Part shown: positions 9,011 through 18,121 of the stretch, piece by piece | Position numbering within the stretch: position 1 is the first letter of the stretch | Layout of the letters: every line of letters begins with the position of its first letter | From: Flavihumibacter rivuli | GTDB lineage: Bacteria; Bacteroidota; Bacteroidia; Chitinophagales; Chitinophagaceae | Length of the DNA stretch: 64,000 bases | Direction: 5' to 3' | Assembly: GCF_018595685.2 (NCBI RefSeq) | Contig: NZ_CP092334.1 | Span: 4,120,001 to 4,184,000, forward strand | Notes under the pieces: model-generated | Database searches by the model: none | What the model saw: only the letters and a program-made list of their open reading frames with translations | Told to the model about the DNA's origin: nothing | Position numbers and translations under genes: made by a program

Positions 9011-10447
9011 TCAATGGGCGTGCTGCACCAGCAACTCTGAAACCTGGAGCAAAGATAACTCCTGGAATTGGTTTGTCATAGCCTGCAAGCCAAAAGGCAT
9101 GCCATTATTGTGCCAAAAAAGAGGTAGGGAGATACCGGGAATGCCTGCCAGATTGGCAAAAACCGTATAAATATCACCCAGGTACATGGCCACCGGGTCG
9201 TCAGATTTTTCGCCGAAGGAAAAGGCAGTGGTGGGAGCTGTGGGGGAAAGGATCACATCGTAATCCTTGAAAATCAATTGGGTTTGATCGTAAAGCTGTC
9301 GCCTTACCTGCTGGGCCTTGGTAAAATAAGCATCATAATAGCCTGCGCTCAGGACAAAACTGCCCAACATGATCCTGCGCTTCACTTCCCTGCCAAAGCC
9401 TTCAGAACGGTTCCTGGCATAAAAGTCTGTTAAATCGCCCGTTTCCAATTCAGTCCGGTGCCCATATCGGACCCCGTCGAACCTTCCCAGGTTGGAGGAG
9501 GCTTCGGCCGTGGTGAGGATATAATAGGTGGGGACGATGTATTCCAATAAGGGGAATTCAAGGGCGTCTACGGTGTGTCCTGCGCTGCGCAGACGGTCAA
9601 AATAGTTCAGGAGGGATTCCTTGATCACTGGATCCAGGGAGGGGTGCTCTACTGCGTCCCTGAAATAGGCAAACTTCCATTTATTAGGTCCATTTTGCAG
9701 TCCTGATGCATAATCCGGGACAGGAAGCTGGGAAACAGTGCTGTCATATTGGTCAGGGCCCGCAATAACAGAGAGTGTCCGGGAAATATCCGGGATGTTC
9801 TTCCCGAAAATACCTATCTGGTCAAAGGAGGAAGCATAGGCGATGAGGCCATAACGGGATACGCGGCCATAGGATGGTTTAAGTCCCATGATCCCGCAGA
9901 AATCGGCCGGCTGCCTAACAGAGCCGCCTGTATCGCTTCCAAGGCTGACCATGCAAAGGTTGGCCTGGACAGCAACGGCAGAACCTCCGGAAGAGCCACC
10001 GGGTACCCTGGTATTGTCGTGGGCATTCAGGGTAGGGCCATAGTAAGAGTTCTCATTAGAGGACCCCATGGCAAATTCATCGCAATTGAGACTGCCGATA
10101 ATGATGGCGCCTGCCTCCAGGAGTTTGGTAATGGCTGTTGCATTATACGAAGCGGTATAATTGGCCAACATCCTGGATGAAGCGGTTACCTTGTGTCCTT
10201 TATAACACAATACGTCCTTTATGCCAACCACAACGCCATGAAGGGGTTCCAACGGGGAACCATCCTTCCTGCGGGCATCCAGTTCAGCAGCACGTTCTAC
10301 GGCTTCCTGCCTGTATACCTCCACAAAGGCATTGAGATGGCGCTTAGACTCAATCTCTAGCAAATAAAACTCCACTACTGCAGAACAGGTAGTGGAGCCT
10401 TTTTTCAATTCGTTATGGTACTGTGCTATTGATTCGAAGGAGAACAA
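9011..10447 (-). CDS. gatA: Asp-tRNA(Asn)/Glu-tRNA(Gln) amidotransferase subunit A
   Basis: This glutaminase subunit of the GatCAB complex supplies ammonia to correct mischarged Glu-tRNA(Gln) or Asp-tRNA(Asn). The 478-residue length is typical. Amidase-signature features are Lys77 in VGIKDV, the glycine/serine loop VPGGSSGGSAVAV (about 148-160) and SDTGGSVRQPADFCG (171-185), together giving the Ser-cis-Ser-Lys centre. GatB and GatC are not adjacent, which is common in this phylum. The start is a TTG at 10447: the only other in-frame candidate before an upstream stop is an ATT, and the N-terminal sequence (FSFESIAQYHNELKKG) fits the family. The neighbouring tatA starts 275 bp upstream on the same strand. 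Confidence 0.95.
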   Translation of the reverse strand: MFSFESIAQYHNELKKGSTTCSAVVEFYLLEIESKRHLNAFVEVYRQEAVERAAELDARRKDGSPLEPLHGVVVGIKDVLCYKGHKVTASSRMLANYTASYNATAITKLLEAGAIIIGSLNCDEFAMGSSNENSYYGPTLNAHDNTRVPGGSSGGSAVAVQANLCMVSLGSDTGGSVRQPADFCGIMGLKPSYGRVSRYGLIAYASSFDQIGIFGKNIPDISRTLSVIAGPDQYDSTVSQLPVPDYASGLQNGPNKWKFAYFRDAVEHPSLDPVIKESLLNYFDRLRSAGHTVDALEFPLLEYIVPTYYILTTAEASSNLGRFDGVRYGHRTELETGDLTDFYARNRSEGFGREVKRRIMLGSFVLSAGYYDAYFTKAQQVRRQLYDQTQLIFKDYDVILSPTAPTTAFSFGEKSDDPVAMYLGDIYTVFANLAGIPGISLPLFWHNNGMPFGLQAMTNQFQELSLLQVSELLVQHAH

Positions 10448-10500
10448 AATCGCTTTCGGGTTTTACCTTTTTGAAATATCCTGGCTACTGGTCAAAGAGA

Positions 10501-10722
10501 TTACTGCGCTGCAGAACTCTTGTCCTTTTCCTTGATCCCTTCCTCGATCTCCTGCTTCACGTTGTTCTTGGCGTCATTGAATTCACGGATACCACGACCC
10601 AGGCCGCGCATCAGTTCAGGAATTTTTCTGCCACCAAATAACAGCAGCACCACCAGGATGATAAGAATCCATTCGCTGCCACCAGGCATTGATATCAACA
10701 AAAACGGACTAGCTACTAACAT
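10501..10722 (-). CDS. tatA: Sec-independent protein translocase TatA/TatE
   Basis: This 73-residue inner-membrane protein is the pore-forming component of the twin-arginine system that exports folded proteins. It has a short N-terminus, one membrane helix ([15 protein letters not shown]), the conserved [20 protein letters not shown] hinge and amphipathic helix, then a charged tail. The FG before the amphipathic helix is the family hallmark. TatB and TatC are not in the window. It lies between gatA and rplS on the same strand. Confidence 0.95.
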   Translation of the reverse strand: MLVASPFLLISMPGGSEWILIILVVLLLFGGRKIPELMRGLGRGIREFNDAKNNVKQEIEEGIKEKDKSSAAQ

Positions 10723-10832
10723 GCTACGTGATTTAATATGTGAGTTGTAAAGTTAAAGAAAATTAACCCCTTTTCCAGCATGTAATTTACGCCATGAAAA
10801 CGATTGCGCGGTATTATTCACCAGACAATAAC

Positions 10833-10857
10833 AAAAAACGGATGCGAAGGCATCCGT
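10833..10857 (-). terminator. Intrinsic terminator after rplS
   Basis: On the minus strand a perfect 8-bp stem (ACGGATGC / GCATCCGT with a four-base loop) is followed by six T. It lies 24 bp past the rplS stop. Confidence 0.85.
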
Positions 10858-10880
10858 TTCCAACCATTTGCAGGTCAGTA

Positions 10881-11246
10881 TTATTGAGCAGCAGCAACGG
10901 CCATCTTCTTCTCCTTGATACGGGCACTCTTACCACTGCGCTCACGCAGGAAGTAAAGCTTGGCACGGCGCACCTTACCAGTCTTGTGCAGCTGGATAGA
11001 ATCAATATTGGGGGAGAAAAGAGGGAAAGTCCTCTCAACACCTACACCATCAGAGATCTTGCGTACAGTGAAGGTTTGGGTGCTACCCTGACCCTGACGC
11101 TTGATCACATCGCCCTTGAAGCTCTGGATACGCTCCTTGTTACCTTCAACGATCTTATAGTTAACGGTGATGTTGTCACCAGCCTTAAACTTCGGGAAGT
11201 CTTTCTTCTGCGTTAACTGCTCGTGAACAAATGCTACTGCGTTCAT
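10881..11246 (-). CDS. rplS: 50S ribosomal protein L19
   Basis: This large-subunit protein lies near the 30S/50S interface. At 121 residues it has normal length. Recognisable blocks are [22 protein letters not shown], the [12 protein letters not shown] strand and the [22 protein letters not shown]-terminal segment, all diagnostic for L19. The gene has its own promoter-like element about 25 bp upstream and its own terminator. The usual trmD or rimM neighbours are absent. Confidence 0.97.
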   Translation of the reverse strand: MNAVAFVHEQLTQKKDFPKFKAGDNITVNYKIVEGNKERIQSFKGDVIKRQGQGSTQTFTVRKISDGVGVERTFPLFSPNIDSIQLHKTGKVRRAKLYFLRERSGKSARIKEKKMAVAAAQ

Positions 11247-11269
11247 GACTTAGTTTTTTTATCGGACGG

Positions 11270-11277
11270 CAAAGGTA
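11270..11277 (-). promoter_or_regulatory. Candidate -7 promoter element for rplS
   Basis: Read on the minus strand this is TACCTTTG, an exact TAnnTTTG match, 24 bp before the rplS ATG. That would give a leader of about 15-20 nt. A TTTG at -33 is not obvious. Confidence 0.5.
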
Positions 11278-11557
11278 AGGGGAAAATCGGAAAAATGGAA
11301 TTTTACCAAAAGGAAATTTTGAATTTAAGGGAAATATCCTGGCCTTTTCCTCCTTGGGGTAACCAATGGATAGGCAAGGTACAGCGTTAACTATTGGTTT
11401 CCAATAGAATTGATTGTCGACCCTGCCGTTAATGGGCATTCCCCGGGAGGGCCACTCTTTTGGTTTACCTTGAAAAGACCAGGGGGAAACCCAGCCCTTG
11501 TTTCCAATTGCATAGGTTTCCCCCTGATTAAATTATTATATAACCGTTCGCTAAAGG

Positions 11558-13123
11558 TTAGCGAGCCACGTTCACCGCCCTCTTTTCCCTGATCACGGTA
11601 ACCTTGATCTGGCCGGGATAGGTCATTTCGGTCTGGATCTTCTGGGCGATTTCAAAACTTAGCTTATCGCTGTCGTTATCGGTTACCTTATCGGCTTCGA
11701 CGATTACCCTCAATTCACGTCCGGCCTGGATAGCGTAGGCTTTCTCTACACCCTGATAGCTCATGGCCATGTTTTCCAGGTCCTTGATGCGCTGGAGGTA
11801 TTGTTGCATGATCTCCCTTCTTGCACCTGGGCGGGCACCGCTAATGGCGTCACAGGCCTGTACGATAGGAGAGATCACATATTGCATTTCCATTTCATCG
11901 TGGTGTGCCCCAATGGCGTTCACTACTGCAGGGTTTTCACCGTACTTCTCAGCAAGCTTAGCTCCCAGCAGGGCGTGGCTCAGTTCAGATTCCTCATCGG
12001 GAACCTTGCCAATATCATGGAGCAATCCGGCACGCTTGGCCAGTTTGGGGTTCATGCCCAGTTCAGCAGCCATGATGCCACAGAGGTTGGCTACTTCGCG
12101 GCTGTGCATCAGCAGGTTCTGGCCATAGGAAGAACGGAATCGCATCTTACCAACGATCCTTACCAGTTCCTTGTGTAAGCCATGGATACCCAATTCGATC
12201 ACGGTCCTTTCACCAATTTCCATTACCTGCTCTTCGATCTGGCGACGGGTCTTTTCCACTACCTCTTCAATACGGGCAGGGTGGATACGTCCGTCGGTTA
12301 CCAGGCGCTGAAGGCTCAGGCGGGCGATCTCGCGGCGAAGCGGATCGAAAGAAGACAGGATGATGGCTTCCGGGGTATCGTCTACGATCAGGTCAACACC
12401 GGTTGCCGCTTCGATGGCGCGGATATTCCTTCCTTCGCGTCCGATGATCTGGCCCTTGATTTCATCGCTTTCCAGGTTGAAAACGGTAATGGAGTTTTCG
12501 ATGGCCTGTTCAGCCGCTGTACGCTGGATGGTTTGGATGATGATCTTGCGGGCTTCCTTATTGGCTTTTTGCTTGGCCTCATCGATGATCTCCTGCTGCA
12601 ATCCCAGGGCCTGTGTATGGGCCTCCTGCTTCAGGCTCTCCACCAATTGGGCTTTCGCTTCCTCAGCCGTAAGGCCTGCGATCTTTTCAAGCCTGCGGAT
12701 ATGTTCTTCCTGGTGCTTTTCCAGTTCAGTGCGCTTGATGTTGACCAGTTCGATCTGGCGGTTCAGGTTTTCCTTGATGGCTTCATTTTCCTTGATCTGC
12801 TTGTCCAGGGAGGCTTCTTTCTGGTTGATGTTCACCTCCTTCTGTTTGATCCGGTTCTCACTGTCGCCCAGCTTCCTGTTCCTTTCCATCACCTCCTTGT
12901 CATGCTCGGCCTTCAGTTGCACAAAGCGCTCCTTGGCTTCCAGCATTTTCTCCTTCTTCATGGTTTCAGCCTGCACCTGGGCATCTGAAACGATCTTCTG
13001 GGCTTGTAATTCTGCTTCCTGGATCTTTTGTTGGGTGTTTTTCGCGAAAATGAACTTTCCGGCTACTATCCCGACCCCCAGGCCAATGACAGCAGCAATT
13101 AAGGCAAGTATTGTCGAGTCCAT
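11558..13123 (-). CDS. rny: Ribonuclease Y
   Basis: This membrane-anchored endoribonuclease starts turnover of many mRNAs. At 521 residues it has family length: an N-terminal membrane helix (about 3-25), a long Lys/Glu/Gln-rich coiled coil (30-200), a KH RNA-binding domain with [11 protein letters not shown] (226-236), and an HD phosphohydrolase domain with the metal-binding pair His369-Asp370 in LLHDIGKV. The C-terminal domain ends [15 protein letters not shown]. It belongs to a minus-strand neighbourhood with zapA and pheT, but here a plus-strand thioredoxin gene sits between them. An upstream TATTTTCG at about 13210 is a weak promoter candidate. Confidence 0.97.
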   Translation of the reverse strand: MDSTILALIAAVIGLGVGIVAGKFIFAKNTQQKIQEAELQAQKIVSDAQVQAETMKKEKMLEAKERFVQLKAEHDKEVMERNRKLGDSENRIKQKEVNINQKEASLDKQIKENEAIKENLNRQIELVNIKRTELEKHQEEHIRRLEKIAGLTAEEAKAQLVESLKQEAHTQALGLQQEIIDEAKQKANKEARKIIIQTIQRTAAEQAIENSITVFNLESDEIKGQIIGREGRNIRAIEAATGVDLIVDDTPEAIILSSFDPLRREIARLSLQRLVTDGRIHPARIEEVVEKTRRQIEEQVMEIGERTVIELGIHGLHKELVRIVGKMRFRSSYGQNLLMHSREVANLCGIMAAELGMNPKLAKRAGLLHDIGKVPDEESELSHALLGAKLAEKYGENPAVVNAIGAHHDEMEMQYVISPIVQACDAISGARPGARREIMQQYLQRIKDLENMAMSYQGVEKAYAIQAGRELRVIVEADKVTDNDSDKLSFEIAQKIQTEMTYPGQIKVTVIREKRAVNVAR

Positions 13124-13330
13124 TGATTTGTTTTTTAAATCTGTAATTCAATTCTTAAATATCCTGCATTCTCCTCATAAATGATTGAGTCAGACGCTAA
13201 TTTGCGAAAATACGAAATGGGCTTCATACCAGCATCACCAGTTTTAACATTAGCTTTAGTCTTGAAATGGGTGAACGGTTAGCAATATCCTGCTGCCGGC
13301 TGTAAATTGGGCTGAAATATGTAGTCAAGC

Positions 13331-14458
13331 ATGAGAGTAGTTCCAACAATTCTTGCCTTATCCCTTCCTTTTGCCAGCATTGCACAATCCGGCTCCTTCC
13401 AGATCAAGGGGAAGCTGGATCAAGTAAAACCCAGTCCTGGCAAGGTTTACCTGCAGTATCGGGCCAATGGCGCCTGGGTAAAGGACAGTGCCCTGGTGCA
13501 GGGCGATAGTTACCTGTTCAAGGGTAAACTGGATGAACCCAGGATGGTGACCCTTCAGACAGAAGAAGTGCAGGGTAATAAGCCTTATAGCGTTACTTTT
13601 TATATGGAGCCTGTTAAGGCCAGTGTGCTGCATCGCGACAGTTTCCCCGATCCCGTCATCAAGGCAGGAAAGGGGCAGGAGGATTACCAGAACATTCAGC
13701 AAACCCTGCAGCCTTTTGAGGCCAGGCAGAAGCTGTTGGTGGAGCAGTATACTGCCGCCAGGAAAGCAGGAGATATGGTCACTATGGAAGCCATTGACAA
13801 GCAGTATGAAGCACTGGAAGAAGAGATGAAAGAAAAAGTATACCGGCCATTCCTGAAGGAGAAAATAAACTCGCCGCTCGCATTTTTTGTACTGCGTCAG
13901 TATGCCGGCTACGATATTAAGAACCCGGATGAAATTGAAGGCCTATTCAGGAAACTCCCTGCCAGGGTGCAGCGCTACCCGTCTGCAGCGGAATTCGCTA
14001 CACAGGTGGAAACGGTAAGGAAAACGGCCATTGGCCAACCGGCCCTGGATTTTACCCAGGCTGATACAGCAGGTAACCCCGTTAGTCTTTCTTCTTTCAG
14101 GGGCAAGTATGTATTGATCGATTTCTGGGCTTCCTGGTGTGGTCCTTGCCGTGCAGAGAACCCCAATGTAGTGAAAGCATTCCAGGCCTATAAGGAAAAG
14201 GGTTTTACCGTTTTGGGTGTGTCCCTGGACCGTGCAAATGCCAGGGATAAATGGCTGAAGGCCATAAAGGATGACAAACTGATGTGGACACAGGTATCGG
14301 ACCTCCAGTTCTGGCAAAATGCAGTGGCCAAACTGTATGGGATTAATGCCATCCCGCAGAACTTCCTGGTTGATCCCAATGGAAGGATCATTGGCAAGAA
14401 CCTGCGCGGGGAGGAACTGCAAAGGAAATTGCAGGAGCTGTTTGCAGGGGGTAATTAA
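13331..14458 (+). CDS. TlpA-like thiol-disulfide oxidoreductase with N-terminal DUF4369-like domain
   Basis: This is a secreted or periplasmic thioredoxin-fold protein of 375 residues. It has a signal peptide (1-19, ending SIAQ), an all-beta DUF4369-like domain (about 22-115), a helical linker (120-215), then a thioredoxin domain from about 235 with the redox motif WCGPC at 269-273 and a cis-proline region INAIPQNFLVD. The family reduces disulfides on exported proteins or cytochrome c precursors in Bacteroidota, and such proteins occur in many copies per genome. It stands alone on the plus strand between minus-strand rny and zapA, ends at a strong terminator, and so is its own transcription unit. 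Confidence 0.9.
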   Translation: MRVVPTILALSLPFASIAQSGSFQIKGKLDQVKPSPGKVYLQYRANGAWVKDSALVQGDSYLFKGKLDEPRMVTLQTEEVQGNKPYSVTFYMEPVKASVLHRDSFPDPVIKAGKGQEDYQNIQQTLQPFEARQKLLVEQYTAARKAGDMVTMEAIDKQYEALEEEMKEKVYRPFLKEKINSPLAFFVLRQYAGYDIKNPDEIEGLFRKLPARVQRYPSAAEFATQVETVRKTAIGQPALDFTQADTAGNPVSLSSFRGKYVLIDFWASWCGPCRAENPNVVKAFQAYKEKGFTVLGVSLDRANARDKWLKAIKDDKLMWTQVSDLQFWQNAVAKLYGINAIPQNFLVDPNGRIIGKNLRGEELQRKLQELFAGGN

Positions 14459-14495
14459 GGCTGGTTGTAGTGGCCAGTTCCAAAACATAGTTAAA

Positions 14496-14526
14496 GGGCG
14501 GGATGATCATCATCCCGTCCTTTTTT
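14496..14526 (+). terminator. Intrinsic terminator after the TlpA-like gene
   Basis: A 10-bp stem (GGGCGGGATG / CATCCCGTCC, one G-T pair) is followed by six T. The T tract reaches the 3' end of convergent zapA. Confidence 0.85.
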
Positions 14527-14818
14527 ATTGACCCAGTTCTTTGTCAATGATATTTTCCAGTTGCGATAATTTATCGGCGATAGCAGCCTGGTCAAGATGG
14601 GATTGGGTTTGGTGGCTTCTCTCTGTTGCGTACCACACCAGCACCATTGCCACATAATCCTGCATATCCTTGGCGGAGAATTGCGTCTTGAACTCAATGA
14701 TCTTGTCATTGATCATTTTCATGGTATTCCTTACTGCCTCCTCATCCTGCGGGCGGATCTTGATGCGGTAGTTGCGGTCGCCAATAACGATATTTATGGG
14801 TATCAGGCTATCTGTCAT
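14525..14818 (-). CDS. zapA: Cell division protein ZapA
   Basis: This small FtsZ-ring-associated protein cross-links FtsZ filaments at the division site. It has 97 residues: an N-terminal beta-alpha unit (IPINIVIGDRNYRIKI then an EEAVRNTMKMINDKI helix) and a C-terminal helix for tetramer formation, matching ZapA organisation. It overlaps neither neighbour and lies 6 bp after the small coiled-coil gene. In Bacteroidota zapA usually lies with pheT and rny, which supports the call. Confidence 0.88.
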   Translation of the reverse strand: MTDSLIPINIVIGDRNYRIKIRPQDEEAVRNTMKMINDKIIEFKTQFSAKDMQDYVAMVLVWYATERSHQTQSHLDQAAIADKLSQLENIIDKELGQ

Positions 14819-14824
14819 GGGTTA

Positions 14825-15112
14825 TCAGGTATTGAGCAGGGCAAGGCATTTGTCAATTTCCTTCAGGTATTGGTTGATCCTTTTTTCGAGTGCCTGTTTA
14901 TCTGTTTCGTCCATTTGGGGCCTCGATAATTTCAGTACTTCGATCTGTCTTTCCAGTTCTTCCAGGCGATGCTGTTGCAACCTGTCTTTTTCCTGGTAGG
15001 ATTGCAACTGGAAAACCAGGCGCTCCTGGTCCTTCTGCAGTTGCTGGTTTTGTTTTTGCAGCAATTGCAATTTGTCCTGGATCCGCCTGATCTGTTGCAA
15101 AATATCGTTCAT
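14825..15112 (-). CDS. Small coiled-coil protein of the pheT-zapA cluster, unknown function
   Basis: This 95-residue protein is nearly all coiled coil: residues 1-60 are Gln/Leu/Glu-rich with heptad spacing (ILQQIRRIQDKLQLLQKQNQQLQ), then a short linker (LSRPQMDETD) and a final helix. It has no membrane segment and no enzyme motif. It sits between pheT (30 bp) and zapA (6 bp) on the same strand. Its size, position and coiled-coil character suggest a ZapB-like partner of ZapA, but no sequence signature proves that. Confidence 0.8.
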   Translation of the reverse strand: MNDILQQIRRIQDKLQLLQKQNQQLQKDQERLVFQLQSYQEKDRLQQHRLEELERQIEVLKLSRPQMDETDKQALEKRINQYLKEIDKCLALLNT

Positions 15113-15142
15113 GCTCCCAATGGTTTACTTCAGCGATGTCGG

Positions 15143-17566
15143 TTATTTCCTGATCTCAGCCCCGGTTTCCTTTTCCAGGTTCTGGATCAGTTTCTGCATC
15201 ATGGTATCGATCTCCTTGTCGGTCATGGTCTTCTCTTCGTCAAGGAAGGTGAAGCTAACTGCTACGGATTTTTTCCCTGCACCTAATTTCTCGCTTTCGA
15301 AAATATCGAATAGGGAAATATTCTTCAGTTTCTTAATGCCTGCCCCATGAATGGCTTTTTCAATCAGGCCGTAGGAGAGCTGCTGTGGTACCACCATGGC
15401 CAGGTCACGGTTTACTGGCAGCTGTTTGGGCAGTTCGCGGTAGCTGATCTTTTGCTTGCGGGCTAATTCCACCAGTTTGCTCCAGTTCAGGTCAGCATAG
15501 AATACTTCCTGTTTTACATCGAACTGCTCTGCCTTTGCCTTTGCCACCTGTCCAATAATCCCCAGTTTCTCTTTGCCGAAACTGATAGCGATCGCTGCAG
15601 TGAGCCCCTGCTCTTCAACCGGTTCCAGCTGGGCCTTTTCCAGTCCTGCTGCCTGGAGGATCTTGCCAACCACCCCTTTTAGCACATAGAGGTCACTGGC
15701 AGCTCCTTTGCTGCGCCAGCTTGCCGGCATGTATTGCCCGCTAAGGTAAACACACAAGTGGGGCTGTTCGGCATATTGGCCAACACCGCTGGTGCTATAG
15801 GTCTTACCCCATTCAAACAAAGCCAGGTCGTTGTTCTTACGGTTGATATTGTAGGCTACCCGCTCCAGGCCTGTTTCCAACATGGAAGGTCGCATCACAT
15901 CCAGTTCAACACTGAGGTTATTCAGCATTTTTACCGAATTGCGAAGGGTATCTTCCCCGTAATAGGCGCTATTGGTGATGGAGTTGGTCAATACTTCATT
16001 GAAGCCGGATCCTGCCAGGTACTGGGCGATCTTCTCTTTCAGTGTTTCTTCAAATGAATCTTCAACCGAAGGGGAGATGGTGATGGTTTGGGGGATTATA
16101 ACATTATCCAATCCATCTATCCGGAGGATTTCCTCCACGATATCAGCCGGGATGGAGATGTCTGGTTTACTGAATGGAACGGACACCCAAAGTTCGTCTA
16201 TGCCGTCCTTGATCACTTCGAATCCCAGCGCTTCCAGTATCTTCTTCACTGTATCGGGGTGGTAATTCTTGCCACTCAGTTTTTTCAGGTAGTGGTACTT
16301 GAGGGCAACCTGCTTCTTTTCTGCAGGATTGGGATAAACGTCAACTATATCGGAGGCAATTGCTCCACCGGCCAGTTCCTTTATCAACAAGGCGGCCCTT
16401 TTCAGCACATTGACCGTTTGGGAGATGTCTACGCCCTTCTCGAAGCGGGACGCAGCATCCGTCCTCAGGCCATGGCGGAAGGAGGTTTTGCGGATCGAAA
16501 CAGGATTGAACCAGGCGCTTTCCAGGAAGATATTGGTGGTCTTTTCCGTAACACCGCTGTGCAGTCCGCCGAAAACCCCGGCCATACACATACCGCTTTC
16601 AGCGTTACAGATCATCAGGTCCTCGCTGCTCAGTTTTCTTTCCTTTTCATCGAGGGTGACAAAGATGGTTTGCTCCGGAAGGTTCTTCACAACTACTTTT
16701 TTCCCGCTAATGGCATCGGCATCAAATGCATGAAGGGGCTGCCCTGTTTCATGCAGCACATAGTTGGTGATGTCAACAATATTGTTGATGGGGCGGACAC
16801 CTATGGCCTGCAGGCGATCTGCCAGCCATTTCGGCGATGGGGCGATCTGTACACCTGTTATGCTTACCCCTGCATAACGCTGGCAGGATTCCTCATTTTC
16901 GAGACTTACTTCTATGGGCAGGCTTTGTTCCTGCACCTTGAAGCTGTTGACAGATGGGGTTTTAACCTTGAATTCCTTCTTGTCGTGGTGGGTGAGGTAG
17001 GCGCAAACGTCCCTGGCAACACCCAGGTGGCTCATAGCATCCATCCGGTTGGGGGTGAGGCCTATCTCAAAAACAATATCGTTGTAAGGTTTGAAATAAT
17101 CGGCTGCCGGGGTTCCCGGTTTAAGGTCTGCGGGCAAAATCATGATGCCGGCATGGTCGTCACTCATCCCGATTTCATCTTCCGCACAGATCATTCCAAA
17201 GCTTTCCACTCCCCTGATCTTTGCCACTTTCATGGTCAAAGGGTCGCCGCTCTTGGGGTAAATGGTGGAGCCTACCGGGGCCACCACTACTTTTTGGCCG
17301 GCAGCTACATTGGGTGCGCCACATACGATCTGCAAGGGTTCAGGACCACCTATGGTAACCGTAGTTAACTTGAGTTTGTCTGCATTCGGGTGTTGTTCGC
17401 AGGTCAGCACTTCCCCTATCACCAGTCCCTGCAGCCCTCCCCTGATGGAGGCATACTGCTCCATGCTTTCCACTTCAAGTCCAATTGCTGTAAGGATGCG
17501 GGACAGTCTTTCCGGTTCTATTGTAACAGGTAAATACTCACTTAGCCAGTTGTACGAAATCGTCAT
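15143..17566 (-). CDS. pheT: Phenylalanyl-tRNA synthetase beta subunit
   Basis: This is the large subunit of the alpha2-beta2 enzyme that charges tRNA-Phe. At 807 residues it has family length. Domains in order: an N-terminal MTISYNWLSEYLP start; an EMAP/tRNA-binding domain (about 40-150, with EQHPNADKLKL); the B3/B4 editing region; B5 with DIVEEILRIDG; the catalytic-like core; and a C-terminal FDX-ACB anticodon-binding domain (PVNRDLAMVV onward). pheS is not adjacent. It is the first gene of a minus-strand run with the coiled-coil gene and zapA. A TATATTTG promoter element lies about 50 bp upstream of the ATG. Confidence 0.98.
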   Translation of the reverse strand: MTISYNWLSEYLPVTIEPERLSRILTAIGLEVESMEQYASIRGGLQGLVIGEVLTCEQHPNADKLKLTTVTIGGPEPLQIVCGAPNVAAGQKVVVAPVGSTIYPKSGDPLTMKVAKIRGVESFGMICAEDEIGMSDDHAGIMILPADLKPGTPAADYFKPYNDIVFEIGLTPNRMDAMSHLGVARDVCAYLTHHDKKEFKVKTPSVNSFKVQEQSLPIEVSLENEESCQRYAGVSITGVQIAPSPKWLADRLQAIGVRPINNIVDITNYVLHETGQPLHAFDADAISGKKVVVKNLPEQTIFVTLDEKERKLSSEDLMICNAESGMCMAGVFGGLHSGVTEKTTNIFLESAWFNPVSIRKTSFRHGLRTDAASRFEKGVDISQTVNVLKRAALLIKELAGGAIASDIVDVYPNPAEKKQVALKYHYLKKLSGKNYHPDTVKKILEALGFEVIKDGIDELWVSVPFSKPDISIPADIVEEILRIDGLDNVIIPQTITISPSVEDSFEETLKEKIAQYLAGSGFNEVLTNSITNSAYYGEDTLRNSVKMLNNLSVELDVMRPSMLETGLERVAYNINRKNNDLALFEWGKTYSTSGVGQYAEQPHLCVYLSGQYMPASWRSKGAASDLYVLKGVVGKILQAAGLEKAQLEPVEEQGLTAAIAISFGKEKLGIIGQVAKAKAEQFDVKQEVFYADLNWSKLVELARKQKISYRELPKQLPVNRDLAMVVPQQLSYGLIEKAIHGAGIKKLKNISLFDIFESEKLGAGKKSVAVSFTFLDEEKTMTDKEIDTMMQKLIQNLEKETGAEIRK

Positions 17567-17616
17567 TGAATTATCGGGTTTAAATTGCAGCCAGTGCTTC
17601 GCGGCACAGCGGACCG

Positions 17617-17624
17617 CAAATATA
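17617..17624 (-). promoter_or_regulatory. Candidate -7 promoter element for the pheT operon
   Basis: On the minus strand this is TATATTTG, an exact TAnnTTTG match, 51 bp before the pheT ATG. A convincing TTTG at -33 is not visible. Confidence 0.45.
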
Positions 17625-17701
17625 ACGGATTGTTCAGGCTTGTCCCAGTAAAAGGGGGATTGCCGGGGTGGTTATCAATGTCTATTCCCTAAAAGGTATT
17701 T

Positions 17702-18121
17702 ATGAAAATTGTCTTGGTGATAGCGGGTATTGGACTGATCATGGGCGTCGCTTCTTGCCATATGGAGGAAGGGGTAGGGGAGCCAGCAAAGGACCTGAGC
17801 GAACAAATGGATGTGCTGGCTATCCTGCAGGAGACGGTTGGACAGGACCTGGAAAAAGGGGACTGGGAGGGAGCCCTGCAAATGGCCAATAGCATGGATA
17901 GTGTATTCGATGTGTGCAGCCGCAGTTTTGAGCGGCACCATCGATTGAAAGAGCCTTTCCGGTCCTATTACGAAGGGAAAATGGCTGCTGCCATGTCCCA
18001 GCTCAGGAAGGCCATCCGCCAAAAGGATGAAATACTGGCAAAAGACCGCTACGCCTACCTGGTCCGTCGATGCAATAGCTGCCACAATGAAAATGATGTT
18101 GCCGAAAGGGCTCATGAATGA
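17702..18121 (+). CDS. Small lipoprotein with a C-terminal haem c motif (cytochrome c'-like?)
   Basis: This 139-residue exported protein has a lipoprotein signal (GVASC, Cys19), followed by a Glu/Asp/Met-rich helical body and a single CNSCH motif at 124-128, close to the C-terminus. CxxCH covalently binds haem c. A helical protein with the motif near the C-terminus matches the layout of four-helix cytochrome c' / c-556 proteins, whereas class I cytochromes have it near the N-terminus. Family membership is inference from layout, not from a recognised profile. The gene is divergent from pheT and followed by a 535-bp non-coding stretch. ATG at 17702 was chosen because it gives the lipobox. Confidence 0.65.
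   Translation: MKIVLVIAGIGLIMGVASCHMEEGVGEPAKDLSEQMDVLAILQETVGQDLEKGDWEGALQMANSMDSVFDVCSRSFERHHRLKEPFRSYYEGKMAAAMSQLRKAIRQKDEILAKDRYAYLVRRCNSCHNENDVAERAHE

Noticed and set aside
12182..13184. Long plus-strand frames (268 and 274 codons) across rny
   Set aside because: They are reverse-strand shadows of the rny coiled coil and KH region, which has clear domains on the minus strand.
16088..17368. 426-codon plus-strand frame opposite pheT
   Set aside because: Long but antisense to an intact, recognisable pheT; no family features.
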